Below, piece by piece: positions 54,787 to 62,972 of a stretch of 64,000 nt of DNA. A program made the translations under genes and the position numbers. The DNA is from Bacillus sp. sid0103 (lineage in GTDB: Bacteria > Bacillota > Bacilli > Bacillales_B > DSM-18226), in contig NZ_JAHUWN010000019.1 of assembly GCF_019219025.1 (NCBI RefSeq), positions 65,078 to 129,077 on the forward strand, given 5' to 3'. Position 1 is the stretch's first letter. Each line of letters begins with the position of its first letter. Under the pieces are notes generated by a model that was given only the letters and a program-made list of their open reading frames with translations, did no database searches and was not told where the DNA came from.

Positions 54787-55665
54787 TTATCTGCCACAAG
54801 CAGGACACTCCATTATATCGCCTTCGGAAACTGGTTTTGCTGTATTCATATTAGCAAATGAGTAGCTTGCCATGGTTTGAATATCGCTGTATTTTGACCT
54901 TTTATTGGTCTTCATGACAACGGAGATGACTTCTTTGTTTCCTTTTTTTAAATATTCTACTAGTGTATGTTGAGCAGCATTTGTAAACCCAGGTTTACCA
55001 GCAATGACGTTCGGCTGGCTCTGAATATTAATCAAATTTCTAATGTTTTTTTCCTGTCTACTTGTTTTAATAGTAGTCGTTTGGGTAGACATAACCTCTA
55101 AAATGGAGGGATGTTTAATAGCTTCTTTTGTAATAAGGGCCATATCGTAAGGAGTTGTGAAATGGTTTGGATCATGAAGACCATTGGGTGTAACGAAATG
55201 GGTGTTCTTCAAGCTCCATTGTTTGACCTTCTGATTCATCAGTTCGGCGAATCCTTCTTCGCTACCTGCCACGTTTTCCGCAATCGTAACAGCCACATCA
55301 TTCGCACTTAACATAATTAAAGCTTTCATCGCGTCTTGTTTAGAAATCATTTCTCCTGTTGTAAGCCCCAAACAGATACATTCTTGATTGGCCGCATTGG
55401 GGCTAACTGTTAACATTTCGCCATCTTCGATTCGTTCATCTAATATAGTAGCCGTTAACACTTTCGTCATACTCGCAGGATATGCTTTTGCATGGGCTTT
55501 TTTGTTGTAAAGAATCTCGCCTGTAACGGCATCAATCGTGACTCCAAACTCACCCACAATTTGTGGTGCTTTTATCTCCGCCGTACTGACCTCCTTTGAT
55601 AGGATTCCACTCGATATCAAAATCACTAACAAAGTTGTTGTAACGATTTTCCCGATGTTTGACAT
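54787..55665 (-). CDS. Short S11 D-alanyl-D-alanine carboxypeptidase-like protein
   Basis: A 292-residue exported penicillin-binding-protein-type serine hydrolase. A signal peptide spans residues 1-30. The active-site motifs are PASMTK (SxxK), SANDVA (SxN) and GKPGFT, where the usual KTG is KPG. The protein lacks the C-terminal PBP5 domain and membrane anchor of DacA/DacF (about 390 residues) and ends in the unusual CPACGR. Start taken at ATG 55665, nine bases after GGGGG; the frame runs eight codons further without a site. Probably trims peptidoglycan stem peptides; the altered third motif could change activity. Confidence 0.82.
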   Translation of the reverse strand: MSNIGKIVTTTLLVILISSGILSKEVSTAEIKAPQIVGEFGVTIDAVTGEILYNKKAHAKAYPASMTKVLTATILDERIEDGEMLTVSPNAANQECICLGLTTGEMISKQDAMKALIMLSANDVAVTIAENVAGSEEGFAELMNQKVKQWSLKNTHFVTPNGLHDPNHFTTPYDMALITKEAIKHPSILEVMSTQTTTIKTSRQEKNIRNLINIQSQPNVIAGKPGFTNAAQHTLVEYLKKGNKEVISVVMKTNKRSKYSDIQTMASYSFANMNTAKPVSEGDIMECPACGR

Positions 55666-55914
55666 GATGATGTACCCCCAGTTTGACAATCCTTGATGCT
55701 TTCCACATTTATATAACTGATAGTATTCGTTTTATTTTGTTCCATTTTTACCAGAATTAATTCCGTTTTTTTTTGTGGTAATAGCCACCGCCTAATGGTA
55801 AACGGTAAGGTTTCCTTTCGCAGGAATCATTTGTACTCCGTCCTCTACCGAGCAGGCAAAACTTTTCAACTATTGATAAATTATGGACGTCAAAAATAGG
55901 ATTTGTTAATGCCC

Positions 55915-55946
55915 AAAAAAGACATTCAAACTAGAATGTCTTTTTT
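55915..55946. terminator. Symmetric terminator hairpin
   Basis: AAAAAAGACATTC and GAATGTCTTTTTT pair perfectly around AAACTA. It lies between the carboxypeptidase gene and a repeat array, with no adjacent gene end. Confidence 0.85.
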
Positions 55947-55970
55947 GCTAAAAGATTATTGCTTTTTTTG

Positions 55971-56066
55971 ATTCGCTGATAAAATTGCAGATTCGCTGAT
56001 AAACTCACGATATTCGCTGATAAACTTACTAAATCCGCTGATAGATCAGATTAATTCTCTAATAAG
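55971..56066. repeat. 20-21-bp-period repeat array, core ATTCGCTGATAAA
   Basis: Cores begin at 55971, 55991, 56012, 56033 and 56054. The last two are diverged (ATCCGCTGATAG, ATTCTCTAATAA). Spacers differ. Sequence 56067-56352 holds no supported gene. Confidence 0.85.
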
Positions 56067-56352
56067 GTGTGATTTTACACCTTATTATGACTTTTTAGGA
56101 GATAGAAAGTGGTTAAAATCTCAAGATTACTTAGCACATCTTTTGATTCTTTTAAATCGCCTGTTGTTATGACTTCGAGAGGAGGTGATATTCCTGGATG
56201 CTTTCTTGGAATCCTAGAGAAATACTAACATTCATTTTCAATTGTTCAGCTTAACCATTGTGTGCGTTACGTATGGGTGAGTATGAAGTCAAGCTACTAT
56301 CTTAATCAATTCCGCTGTCTGTGCGTTGCTTTGAAAAAGTGTTGCTTCTTCA

Positions 56353-56459
56353 ATTCGCCCATTGAAACACTAGATTCGCCCATAAAAGCCCAAAATTCGC
56401 TCATTTTGACCCCAGATTCGCTCATTTAACCTGAAAATTCGCCCATTAAATAGATAAAC
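56353..56459. repeat. 21-bp-period repeat array, core ATTCGCTCAT (copy 2)
   Basis: Cores at 56353, 56374, 56395, 56416 and 56437, exactly 21 bp apart. The spacers match those at 40575 in order (for example AAAAGCCCAAA in second place), and both arrays end in AATAGATAAA followed by CGTTAAAT or CGGTTAAAT. Confidence 0.9.
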
Positions 56460-56643
56460 GGTTAAATGCACCCTCCCCAAAATAATGCAAAGGACCCCCG
56501 ATTCCACTTTATACCCATTTTTTTGTGAAAAAGACACCCACTCTCGTATAAATTAGGTAGAAATTCGTACATATTCAAAGATTTAGAGCTTCGGATGCAT
56601 TCATTACAGGAAAATAGTGGCGATTTATACGAATTGTAAATCC

Positions 56644-56745
56644 TTATTACATAATTTTGGTCACTTATTACATATCTTACGCGACTTACTACATAATTCA
56701 GGACAATTACTACGTATTTCTCGAAACTTACGACATTTGTTGGAT
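56644..56745. repeat. 21-bp-period repeat array, core CTTATTACATA
   Basis: TTATTACATA-like cores begin at 56644, 56665, 56686, 56707 and 56728, exactly 21 bp apart, with progressive divergence (ATTACTACGTA, CTTACGACATT). No gene is supported from 56460 to 56913. Confidence 0.8.
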
Positions 56746-56913
56746 ATTAATTGGAAATGACCTCAAACTGGAATCTAGTAGTAGCCACCGAATCTTCTTT
56801 CAGCCAGGAGATCATGGCATCAAAAAATTGTATTACTAGATTCTCTTTTCACCAAGTTTTCACCATTCCCTATTAATATTCAATACATCAGATAACGAAA
56901 GGAGATAAACAAG

Positions 56914-57317
56914 ATGAACACAAAAGTAAAGAAGGGTATTTTCTGGGGAGTCATCGTTGCTTCTACCGTATTGATCATCAACGTACTCCACTTTCTTCTA
57001 GGAGGGGGGGCGCTTATGCGAGAGGCCCAGAAGAACATGGCCCGGGTGGAATGGGTCACCGCGGCGGATTTGGCGGGGGCCGCCAAATGATGAATGGCGC
57101 TCACCATGACGGCGGATTCCCTTGGCTCTTCCTTATTATAGGACTAGCTGTTCTAGTCCTATTAGTAAGATGGTTTAGAAAGAAGTCAAAAGCTTCTTCG
57201 ATGCAACAGTTTATTAACACTTCTGTTGTAGGTTCGCCTATACCAGTAACCAATCAACATACAAACATTTTAGATCAATGGGAAAAAAATCTAGTAACAA
57301 AAAAGGAGAATGAATAA
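56914..57317 (+). pseudogene. Two-TM glycine-rich membrane protein split at a poly-G tract
   Basis: ATG 56914 follows GAAAGGAGA and encodes a membrane helix (IFWGVIVASTVLIINVLHFLLGG), after which a run of seven G (57004-57010) puts the reading out of frame. In the frame beginning right after that run the protein continues YARGPEEHGPGGMGHRGGFGGG, a second helix (FPWLFLIIGLAVLVLLVRWF) and a charged tail ending one base before pspA. One additional G would restore a single protein of about 134 residues. It could be a true mutation, phase variation or a homopolymer sequencing error. Start codons within the second part (57051) give an 88-residue product. Confidence 0.7.
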
Positions 57318-57318
57318 C

Positions 57319-57996
57319 ATGGGCATTTTTAAAAGATTAAAGACGATTACAATGGCGGAGATTAACGGGCTTTTAGACGGTATTGAAGATCCGATTGCGA
57401 TGTTAAATGAATATTCTAGGGAAATGGAACAGGAAATTGCCAAAGGTCAGAAAGCTTTAGCAAGGCAAATTTTTGTAGAGAAAAAACAAGAAGGACTTAT
57501 TTCTGAAATCAAATCGTTGGTGGACAAGCGTACTCGTCAGGCGAAACTGGCGATTGAGCAAGGTGACGAGGCAATGGCAAAACTTGCCGTGCAAGAAAAG
57601 CTCAACAAAGAAAACGAGTTACAACTTTATGTGGACCAATTAGCGTCGATTAAAGGACAAACCCAAGTCCTCATCGAAAAATTGGACCAGCTGAAGGAAA
57701 CATATAATCAAATGCAACAAAAGAAAATCTTGTTAGCATCACGTGCGAATGTCGCTCAGTCGATGAAACAAATTCAAAAAGTAACGGTTTCATTCAATAC
57801 GGATGATATTGCAAGAGGAGTGGCCCGTGCCGAAGAGAGAATCTTAATGATGGAAGCGGAGGTACAGGCAGGAAATCAGTTTGCGACTCCGTTAGCTCAG
57901 TTTGATGCGGCATACAATAGCTATGTGAGCGAGGAAGAGCTCAGTAAGGAACTTGAAAAGTTAAAGAATGAAAAAGAAAAAGTGGCCGCATTATAA
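57319..57996 (+). CDS. pspA: Phage-shock protein A / IM30 family
   Basis: A 225-residue coiled-coil protein of the PspA/Vipp1 ESCRT-III-like family. It starts MGIFKRLKTITMAEINGLLDGIEDP and continues in long amphipathic helices with LARQIFVEKKQ and a C-terminal FDAAYNSYV segment. It binds and stabilises stressed membranes. ATG 57319 lies ten bases after AAAAGGAG; the ATG at 57310 is too close to that site. It begins one base after the upstream glycine-rich membrane protein and is followed by the M50B-like gene, suggesting a membrane-stress operon. Confidence 0.92.
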   Translation: MGIFKRLKTITMAEINGLLDGIEDPIAMLNEYSREMEQEIAKGQKALARQIFVEKKQEGLISEIKSLVDKRTRQAKLAIEQGDEAMAKLAVQEKLNKENELQLYVDQLASIKGQTQVLIEKLDQLKETYNQMQQKKILLASRANVAQSMKQIQKVTVSFNTDDIARGVARAEERILMMEAEVQAGNQFATPLAQFDAAYNSYVSEEELSKELEKLKNEKEKVAAL

Positions 57997-58070
57997 TTCA
58001 GGGGGAGAGGAGCACCACCATCTAGGATGGGTGCTTCTCTTCCTATCTGGCTCAGAGAGGAGGAGTGACA

Positions 58071-58829
58071 TTGAGTACGACCACGCTGATTCTTCTTTAC
58101 CTCGGTGTAGCGTTGATGGGGAGCTGGCTTCCTTTTATAAGGGTTTATTTCGCCCATTTTCATAACTTGGTCAATCTCGTGATCAGTGTTTGCCTGGAAG
58201 GTGGTAAAATCCATCTGTATCGAGATGGTTCAGGACAGACAACTGGGAGTGATACTTCACAGTTTAAAAAAGCACTTATTTCGTATGCAGGCTATACGGG
58301 TGCTTCGGTGGCAGCAATAGGCTTGTTTTATTTAGTATCGAAAGGCCACTATCATTTGGTGATTTATCTTTATTTAGGGCTTAGTGTTCTTGCCTTAATG
58401 TTATGGATACGGAATGCATTTGGGGTGATATGGGGCCTTTCAACTGCTGTTCTACTGACTTTACCCATATATTTTCGCTACGAAAATGGTTTACCTATAC
58501 ATGTTAACTTCGAAATGGTTTTTGTGCATATTAGTATATTCATAGCATCGGTTCTATTTGTACAATCTATGATTGGGGCCATTCAGGTGTGTAAACAATC
58601 GTTTATGAAGAGGAGCAATCCGAAAAGGAAGGCGGCACTGGTTCAAACAAAATTAATTCCGGCCGTTGTTCTGGGAATCATCCTGTTTGGACAGACCGTT
58701 TTAGTCGGCTATTTTTTTGCGCTAAATTTTATCAGTATTCCTTTTAGTTTTGACATGGTTTTGCCGAATCAGCTTCTCGCTGCTAAAAATGAGATCTGGT
58801 CAGCATTTAGTGAAAGTTTTAAACGGTAA
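58071..58829 (+). CDS. Predicted inactive M50B-like membrane protein (pseudoprotease)
   Basis: A 252-residue protein with about six helices, matching the layout of Bacillus M50B site-2-protease-like proteins: a GGKIHL.RDGSGQT block near residue 44, then FLVSKGHYHLVIYLYLGLSVL-type helices. Where M50B proteins have HExxH about 12 residues before GGK, this protein has N32-L33-V34-N35-L36, so the zinc site and catalytic Glu are lost. TTG 58071 is chosen because AGGAGG lies seven bases upstream; GTG 58065 is too close. A hairpin (58008-58042) separates it from pspA. It may bind PspA or a membrane substrate without cleaving it (inference). Confidence 0.7.
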   Translation: MSTTTLILLYLGVALMGSWLPFIRVYFAHFHNLVNLVISVCLEGGKIHLYRDGSGQTTGSDTSQFKKALISYAGYTGASVAAIGLFYLVSKGHYHLVIYLYLGLSVLALMLWIRNAFGVIWGLSTAVLLTLPIYFRYENGLPIHVNFEMVFVHISIFIASVLFVQSMIGAIQVCKQSFMKRSNPKRKAALVQTKLIPAVVLGIILFGQTVLVGYFFALNFISIPFSFDMVLPNQLLAAKNEIWSAFSESFKR

Positions 58830-58915
58830 CAAGGATGACCGGGTACCAATCATATTCTTATGGCAAAAAACCCCCTTTAGAACAATAGAACAAAATCAGC
58901 GACTTGTCTAAAAAT

Positions 58916-58951
58916 GCAAGAAACGTTTGCTTGAAAGCAAACGTTTCTTTG
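58916..58951 (+). terminator. Terminator of the pspA operon
   Basis: AAGAAACGTTTGCTT and AGCAAACGTTTCTT form a near-perfect hairpin with a three-base loop, about 90 bases after the last stop. Confidence 0.85.
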
Positions 58952-59153
58952 GAGGTAAGAAATGATTTAGATTTGGCTTGGTGTAGTAATAACATATGTA
59001 CAAGACCTTAAAAGGTATAGACAAGTGTTTAGCTAAAATAAAAAAATTCTCTAAGAAAAGGCTTATCCCAGTGTTATTCACATGAATGGATGCATAATCT
59101 AGAGTGTAGCCGAAACCCCATAACCAATCCATACACCTTAATGAGGTATCGTT

Positions 59154-59192
59154 CAACTCAAAAAAGCCCTTAAAGGGCTTTTTTTTTGAGTT
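59154..59192 (-). terminator. Bidirectional terminator next to the YjcZ-like gene
   Basis: AACTCAAAAAAGCCCTT pairs with AAGGGCTTTTTTTTTGAGTT. On the minus strand it follows the micropeptide stop by 17 bases. The remainder of 58952-59153 has no supported gene. Confidence 0.85.
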
Positions 59193-59208
59193 AAGAGTCA
59201 TTTTTTTC

Positions 59209-59355
59209 TTAGAAGCAGATTACTGCTCCAACAATGATTAATAAGATAAACAATACAACGATTAAAGCAAAACAGCCGCCGTAGCCGAAGCCGCCGCCGT
59301 AGCCATAGCCGCCACAACAACCACCAAATCCACCGTATCCACCATAACCAAACAT
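59209..59355 (-). CDS. YjcZ-family sporulation micropeptide (48 aa)
   Basis: Start [12 protein letters not shown], Gly/Tyr-rich and with a CC pair, followed by a single hydrophobic helix ([19 protein letters not shown]) and terminal Phe. This is the YjcZ family of small sporulation proteins found in several copies in Bacillaceae. AAAGGAGGTAATAAA directly precedes the ATG. Its exact role in spores is not established. It is monocistronic, between terminators. Confidence 0.9.
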   Translation of the reverse strand: MFGYGGYGGFGGCCGGYGYGGGFGYGGCFALIVVLFILLIIVGAVICF

Positions 59356-59653
59356 TTTATTACCTCCTTTAGACTATTCCATACAATTTATGTTAAGAAG
59401 TGAAGAATGGTAAGGGCGCTTTCACTAGGATTTTTTGAGGACAAATACATTACCTATTACGAACCCCGCCCTATGTAGCGAATAGCTGAATTTCCTACAA
59501 AAAAAAAAATCCCCACTTGGAGATTTCATCAAGGTGAAGGATCGCACCTTCCCCCGCGCATCATTTTAGATAAATAGAAAAAAGCCGCCGAAAATGGCAG
59601 CTAAATCTTTAACTCTTGCCCCCGAAGCCTGAGGAACGAAATTTCGTTTGGTT

Positions 59654-60149
59654 CTAATCCACCAAATACTTGTAAAACTTTTTATCGACCTGCAACACTG
59701 GAAAGCTCTCAGGTAAATCTTTAAGACCTATACTTGTAAATCCATTTTTTTCATAAAATCTATGAGCAGCTAAAAATTGTGGTGTGGTTCCGAGATATAC
59801 ATCTTTAATGGACTTTTCTCTCGCCCATTTAATGGCAGTATTTAATAAAAGACTGGAAGTTTTAAATTTTCCTCCTCGAAATTCTTTATCTACAAACATC
59901 TTTCTTAATGCAACTTGATGATTCCCAATGTCTAAAAGACTGATTGTACCAACTATTTTATCGTCATAAAGAGCCACCCAAAAGTTTCCGTTACCAGTCT
60001 GATAAAAATCCTCTATGGTAAATAAATCAGGCTGGGTCATCCGTGGTTATCTGAATATTGTATTCTTGTTGCTGAATATGAAGAATTAAATCCACAACTT
60101 GAGCTTGATCATCTTTAGAGTATTCTTTCACAACGAGACTGTTGTTCAT
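59654..60149 (-). pseudogene. GNAT family N-acetyltransferase, frameshifted
   Basis: From ATG 60149 the frame reads MNNSLVVKEYSKDDQAQVVD and on to QITTDD, then hits a stop. Removing one C from the CCC near 60033-60035 joins it to QPDLFTIEDFYQTGNGNFWVALYDDKIVGTISLL (quoted here only by its first part, QPDLFTIEDF), giving a normal-length GNAT protein of about 165 residues. The downstream part keeps LRKMFVDKEFRGGKFKTSSLLLN, the acetyl-CoA-binding motif A. The second half alone starts at 60040 without a ribosome binding site. Either a recent mutation or a base error. Confidence 0.75.
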
Positions 60150-60206
60150 AAATGTTACACCGCCTGTAAAATATATAGAAACCGACTAAATTACTATCTA
60201 TTTGAA

Positions 60207-60692
60207 TTATTTATTCGAATGAGAGGAAAGACCCCGACCTATAAGGTTTGCAGAAACAGGCTTTTTTCCTAATTCCCTTGCCCAGATTGATAATTGCCCA
60301 ATATGGTGAATTTCGTGAGCAATGGCATGTCGCATTATTTCACCCCAAGTATCCGTCACAATTCTTCCATCTGGCAAGGTATCGTAGAATAATTGATTTT
60401 CCATACTAGCATCCCAGTTGTACACAAAGTTTTTCACTTCTAAATGAAATTCAGCGTCCAATTTTCGAACTTTGTTCAAGCTTTTATAACTATCGAAACT
60501 CTCTTGAAAGTCAGTTTTACCTTGTAAGAGACGTATCCAGCTCCATTCGACATCAACAATATGGAAAAGTGTGTGCAATATACTTCCCATTCCACCCGTT
60601 CGGTTCTGCAGAAGTTCTTCTTCACTTAACTCTTCACACCAACGATACCAGTCTTCTCTTACCATCCAGTTATATCTAAAAAAAGTTTGCAA
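60207..60692 (-). CDS. DinB/YfiT family protein
   Basis: A 161-residue four-helix-bundle protein. The three metal-binding histidines of DinB-like proteins are visible in SILHTLFHIVDVEWSW (about residue 41) and HAIAHEIHHIGQLSIWARELG (about 125-145). Members are putative metal-dependent thiol transferases or hydrolases; many have no known reaction. Start ATG 60692 has a GGGGAGGGGC stretch upstream on the minus strand. Monocistronic. Confidence 0.85.
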   Translation of the reverse strand: MQTFFRYNWMVREDWYRWCEELSEEELLQNRTGGMGSILHTLFHIVDVEWSWIRLLQGKTDFQESFDSYKSLNKVRKLDAEFHLEVKNFVYNWDASMENQLFYDTLPDGRIVTDTWGEIMRHAIAHEIHHIGQLSIWARELGKKPVSANLIGRGLSSHSNK

Positions 60693-60921
60693 AAATGCCC
60701 CTCCCCATTTGGAAAATAATTCAACTGTTAAAATACTATAAGAGTAATACTAAACATTGTTAAATATTACTATTTCTACAAACATAGGTTGAATTCCTTA
60801 TTCAACAATCCTGACCGTTTGTTGAATAAGAATTTGTTCCACAACTATTTGGTTATATCTTCCTGATTCAAACGTAAATAAAATGGCAAAAAAAATAGAG
60901 CTATTTATCAACTCTAAGTTT

Positions 60922-61710
60922 TTATTCATGATTAAATTTTTTATTGGCAATCCAATAATTCGCTACCAAGATAGTCAGTAAAATACAAGCAATTGTTAGT
61001 AGTACATTGATTATTTCGATTAAATTTACCGAACCTGTGATAAGTGATTCCATTGCATGTTTACTCATACTGGCTGGATTTACATAATCAATTGCTGGAT
61101 TCAAACCGACAATAATTCTGCAACCCAAAAGGTAAACAATTGAAATTAGTGCGATAATACCTTGACTGTGAAAAATAGTACTAATCATCGTTGTAAAAGA
61201 TACGATATAAAGAACCCATACAAGATAAAATAATAGTGCAGCAATCATGTCTAAAAATGGAACATCTTCGAAAAGATAATTTACGTATAGATAAGAAGAA
61301 AGGTATCCAATCGTTACACTAAAAGCTACTATCAAATAATTTGATACAATTTTTCCGCCGATATATGAAATAACAGTAACAGGTCGTGTTAAGATAAAGG
61401 CCAACATACCATTTGATTTATCTATTTGAATAATCCCCATCATTGAGATAACAATAATCATAATTCCAAGCTGATCAAATTGGGACCCTAACGTGGTGGC
61501 TAGTACTTCTCCTCCTTTTTGAGCTGCCACATTCGGATCAATTGTAATGCCAGTTCCTCCTCCTAACGATTCCAAAATTGATGGCAAGTAAAAAGTTACT
61601 ATTGGCTGAGTTATCCCTAAAAAGAGAAAGACAATCGGTAGCCAAATAAATTTAAAATCACGTACCATTTGAACAAATTCTTTTTTTGTTAATACAGTAA
61701 AATTATTCAT
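60922..61710 (-). CDS. ABC-2 type permease
   Basis: A 262-residue membrane protein with six helices and a large extracellular loop after helix 1 (PSILESLGGGTGITIDPNVAA). The text GIIQIDKSNGMLAFILTRPVTVISYIGGKIVSNY is typical of ABC-2/NatB-like permeases. It begins 2 bp after the ATPase gene, so the two form an exporter. Substrate unknown; nearby regulator and small membrane protein suggest stress or peptide resistance. Confidence 0.85.
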   Translation of the reverse strand: MNNFTVLTKKEFVQMVRDFKFIWLPIVFLFLGITQPIVTFYLPSILESLGGGTGITIDPNVAAQKGGEVLATTLGSQFDQLGIMIIVISMMGIIQIDKSNGMLAFILTRPVTVISYIGGKIVSNYLIVAFSVTIGYLSSYLYVNYLFEDVPFLDMIAALLFYLVWVLYIVSFTTMISTIFHSQGIIALISIVYLLGCRIIVGLNPAIDYVNPASMSKHAMESLITGSVNLIEIINVLLTIACILLTILVANYWIANKKFNHE

Positions 61711-61712
61711 TT

Positions 61713-62612
61713 CTACACTACCAATTTTAAGAAGATTTCTTCTAAAGTTTCATTATTGATTTCAAATTTTACGATGTCCACGTCGTAAGAGAGTGCATTT
61801 ATCAGTAGCATATTTTTGTTTTTTTGGATGTTTTCAACTTTTATTTGGACTTTATTTCCTATGACCTCGACTTCCTTCACATAATGTAATTTTTTTATTA
61901 CTTCAATCCATTTTTGATCCTTCGATGTGAGTTCCAAGTTTAACTTATTTCCTTTGTTTCGGTTTAACAGTTCAGTGATTGTTGTATCTTCTATTTTTGT
62001 TCCATTTTTTATAATTACAAATCGTTCGCATATTTCTTCAGCATCTCCCAATATATGGGTTGACAATAAAATCGTTGTTTCTTTTTTTATTTCTTCGATC
62101 AGGTTTAACACTTCTCTTCGGCCAATTGGATCTAATGCAGATACTGGCTCATCCATGACAATAAGTGAAGGCTTATGTAATAGTGCTTGTGCAATACCAA
62201 GTCTCTGTTTCATTCCACCAGAAAATGTGCCGACTTTTGAGTCTTCTTCACCTTCTAGTCCAACTTTTGCCAAAATTACAGGTATCCAGTTTGTTAATTC
62301 TTCTTTTACCATTCCAGAAAGTTGCCCCATAAACGTAAGAGTTTCTTTCGCTGTCATCCAATGAAAAAAGTTAGGGTACTGTGGCAGGTAACCAATTTCC
62401 CTTTTCATTTTCGATATTTTTTTCCCATTCAACAAAACTTCACCAGAGTCTGAATGGATGATATCTGAAATCACTTTTATTAATGTGGACTTCCCAGCTC
62501 CATTCGGACCGATTAATCCGACGCATTCTCCTGAATTCAGGTCCATCGAAAAATTATTGACAGCTATTTTTCCTTTAAATTTTTTCGTAACATTTTTGAT
62601 TTCTAATTTCAT
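61713..62612 (-). CDS. ABC transporter ATPase (NatA/BcrA type)
   Basis: A 299-residue ATPase with Walker A GPNGAGKST near residue 35, signature FSGGMKQRLG and Walker B LIVMDEPVSALD, plus a C-terminal regulatory region of about 80 residues. It partners the permease that follows 2 bp later and overlaps the small PLDc_N gene by 4 bp, so the three are one operon read from 62848. Confidence 0.88.
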   Translation of the reverse strand: MKLEIKNVTKKFKGKIAVNNFSMDLNSGECVGLIGPNGAGKSTLIKVISDIIHSDSGEVLLNGKKISKMKREIGYLPQYPNFFHWMTAKETLTFMGQLSGMVKEELTNWIPVILAKVGLEGEEDSKVGTFSGGMKQRLGIAQALLHKPSLIVMDEPVSALDPIGRREVLNLIEEIKKETTILLSTHILGDAEEICERFVIIKNGTKIEDTTITELLNRNKGNKLNLELTSKDQKWIEVIKKLHYVKEVEVIGNKVQIKVENIQKNKNMLLINALSYDVDIVKFEINNETLEEIFLKLVV

Positions 62613-62848
62613 ATTCTCTCACTATCCTTTCTCCCTATGGTAAAGTACAGAATCGGTCCAAGTGTATTGGCAAATAGAATAATCAGAGCCCACGGAAGCA
62701 CATTCTTTCTTGTCGTTCTATGTCTGTATAAATCAATTAATGCAAATAAAATTAATATCGTACTTACTACAATAACGGGCATTATTATAGGTAGAAAAGC
62801 CATAAAATCAATATCTTTTAGGTCACCCAGACCATAGTGCAGCTTCAT
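62609..62848 (-). CDS. Small PLDc_N-domain membrane protein
   Basis: A 79-residue protein with two helices (MPVIVVSTILILFALIDLY and LPWALIILFANTLGPILYF) and the terminal GPILYFTIGRK motif typical of phospholipase D N-terminal (PLDc_N) domains found as stand-alone small proteins. I chose ATG 62848, nine bases after AAGGGG; the much longer frame from 63082 crosses the operators and the divergent gene. First gene of the ABC operon; possibly an immunity or accessory subunit. Confidence 0.8.
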   Translation of the reverse strand: MKLHYGLGDLKDIDFMAFLPIIMPVIVVSTILILFALIDLYRHRTTRKNVLPWALIILFANTLGPILYFTIGRKDSERI

Positions 62849-62874
62849 TTCCATCATCCCCTTAAATCTCATTC

Positions 62875-62890
62875 TCATTATTAATAATGA
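62875..62890. promoter_or_regulatory. Palindrome O1 in the divergent region
   Basis: TCATTATTAATAATGA is a perfect 16-bp palindrome just upstream of the minus-strand ABC operon; likely binding site of the adjacent regulator. Confidence 0.55.
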
Positions 62891-62922
62891 TAACTTAGAT
62901 GTAGGTGTGTTGCAATAGCTAT

Positions 62923-62942
62923 TCTCATTATTTATAATGAGA
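62923..62942. promoter_or_regulatory. Palindrome O2 in the divergent region
   Basis: TCTCATTATTTATAATGAGA has perfect 9-bp arms about a TT centre and shares TCATTAT/ATAATGA with O1. It lies 30 bp before the regulator's GTG start. Confidence 0.6.
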
Positions 62943-62972
62943 TTAAAATTAAACAATGAATGAGGTGAAATT

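Noticed and set aside
56181..56240. 18-residue ORF after GAGGAGGTGAT
   Set aside because: Too short and the spacing to its ATG is too long to support translation.
58908..59201. Minus-strand 97-aa ORF
   Set aside because: It spans two strong terminators and has no ribosome binding site.
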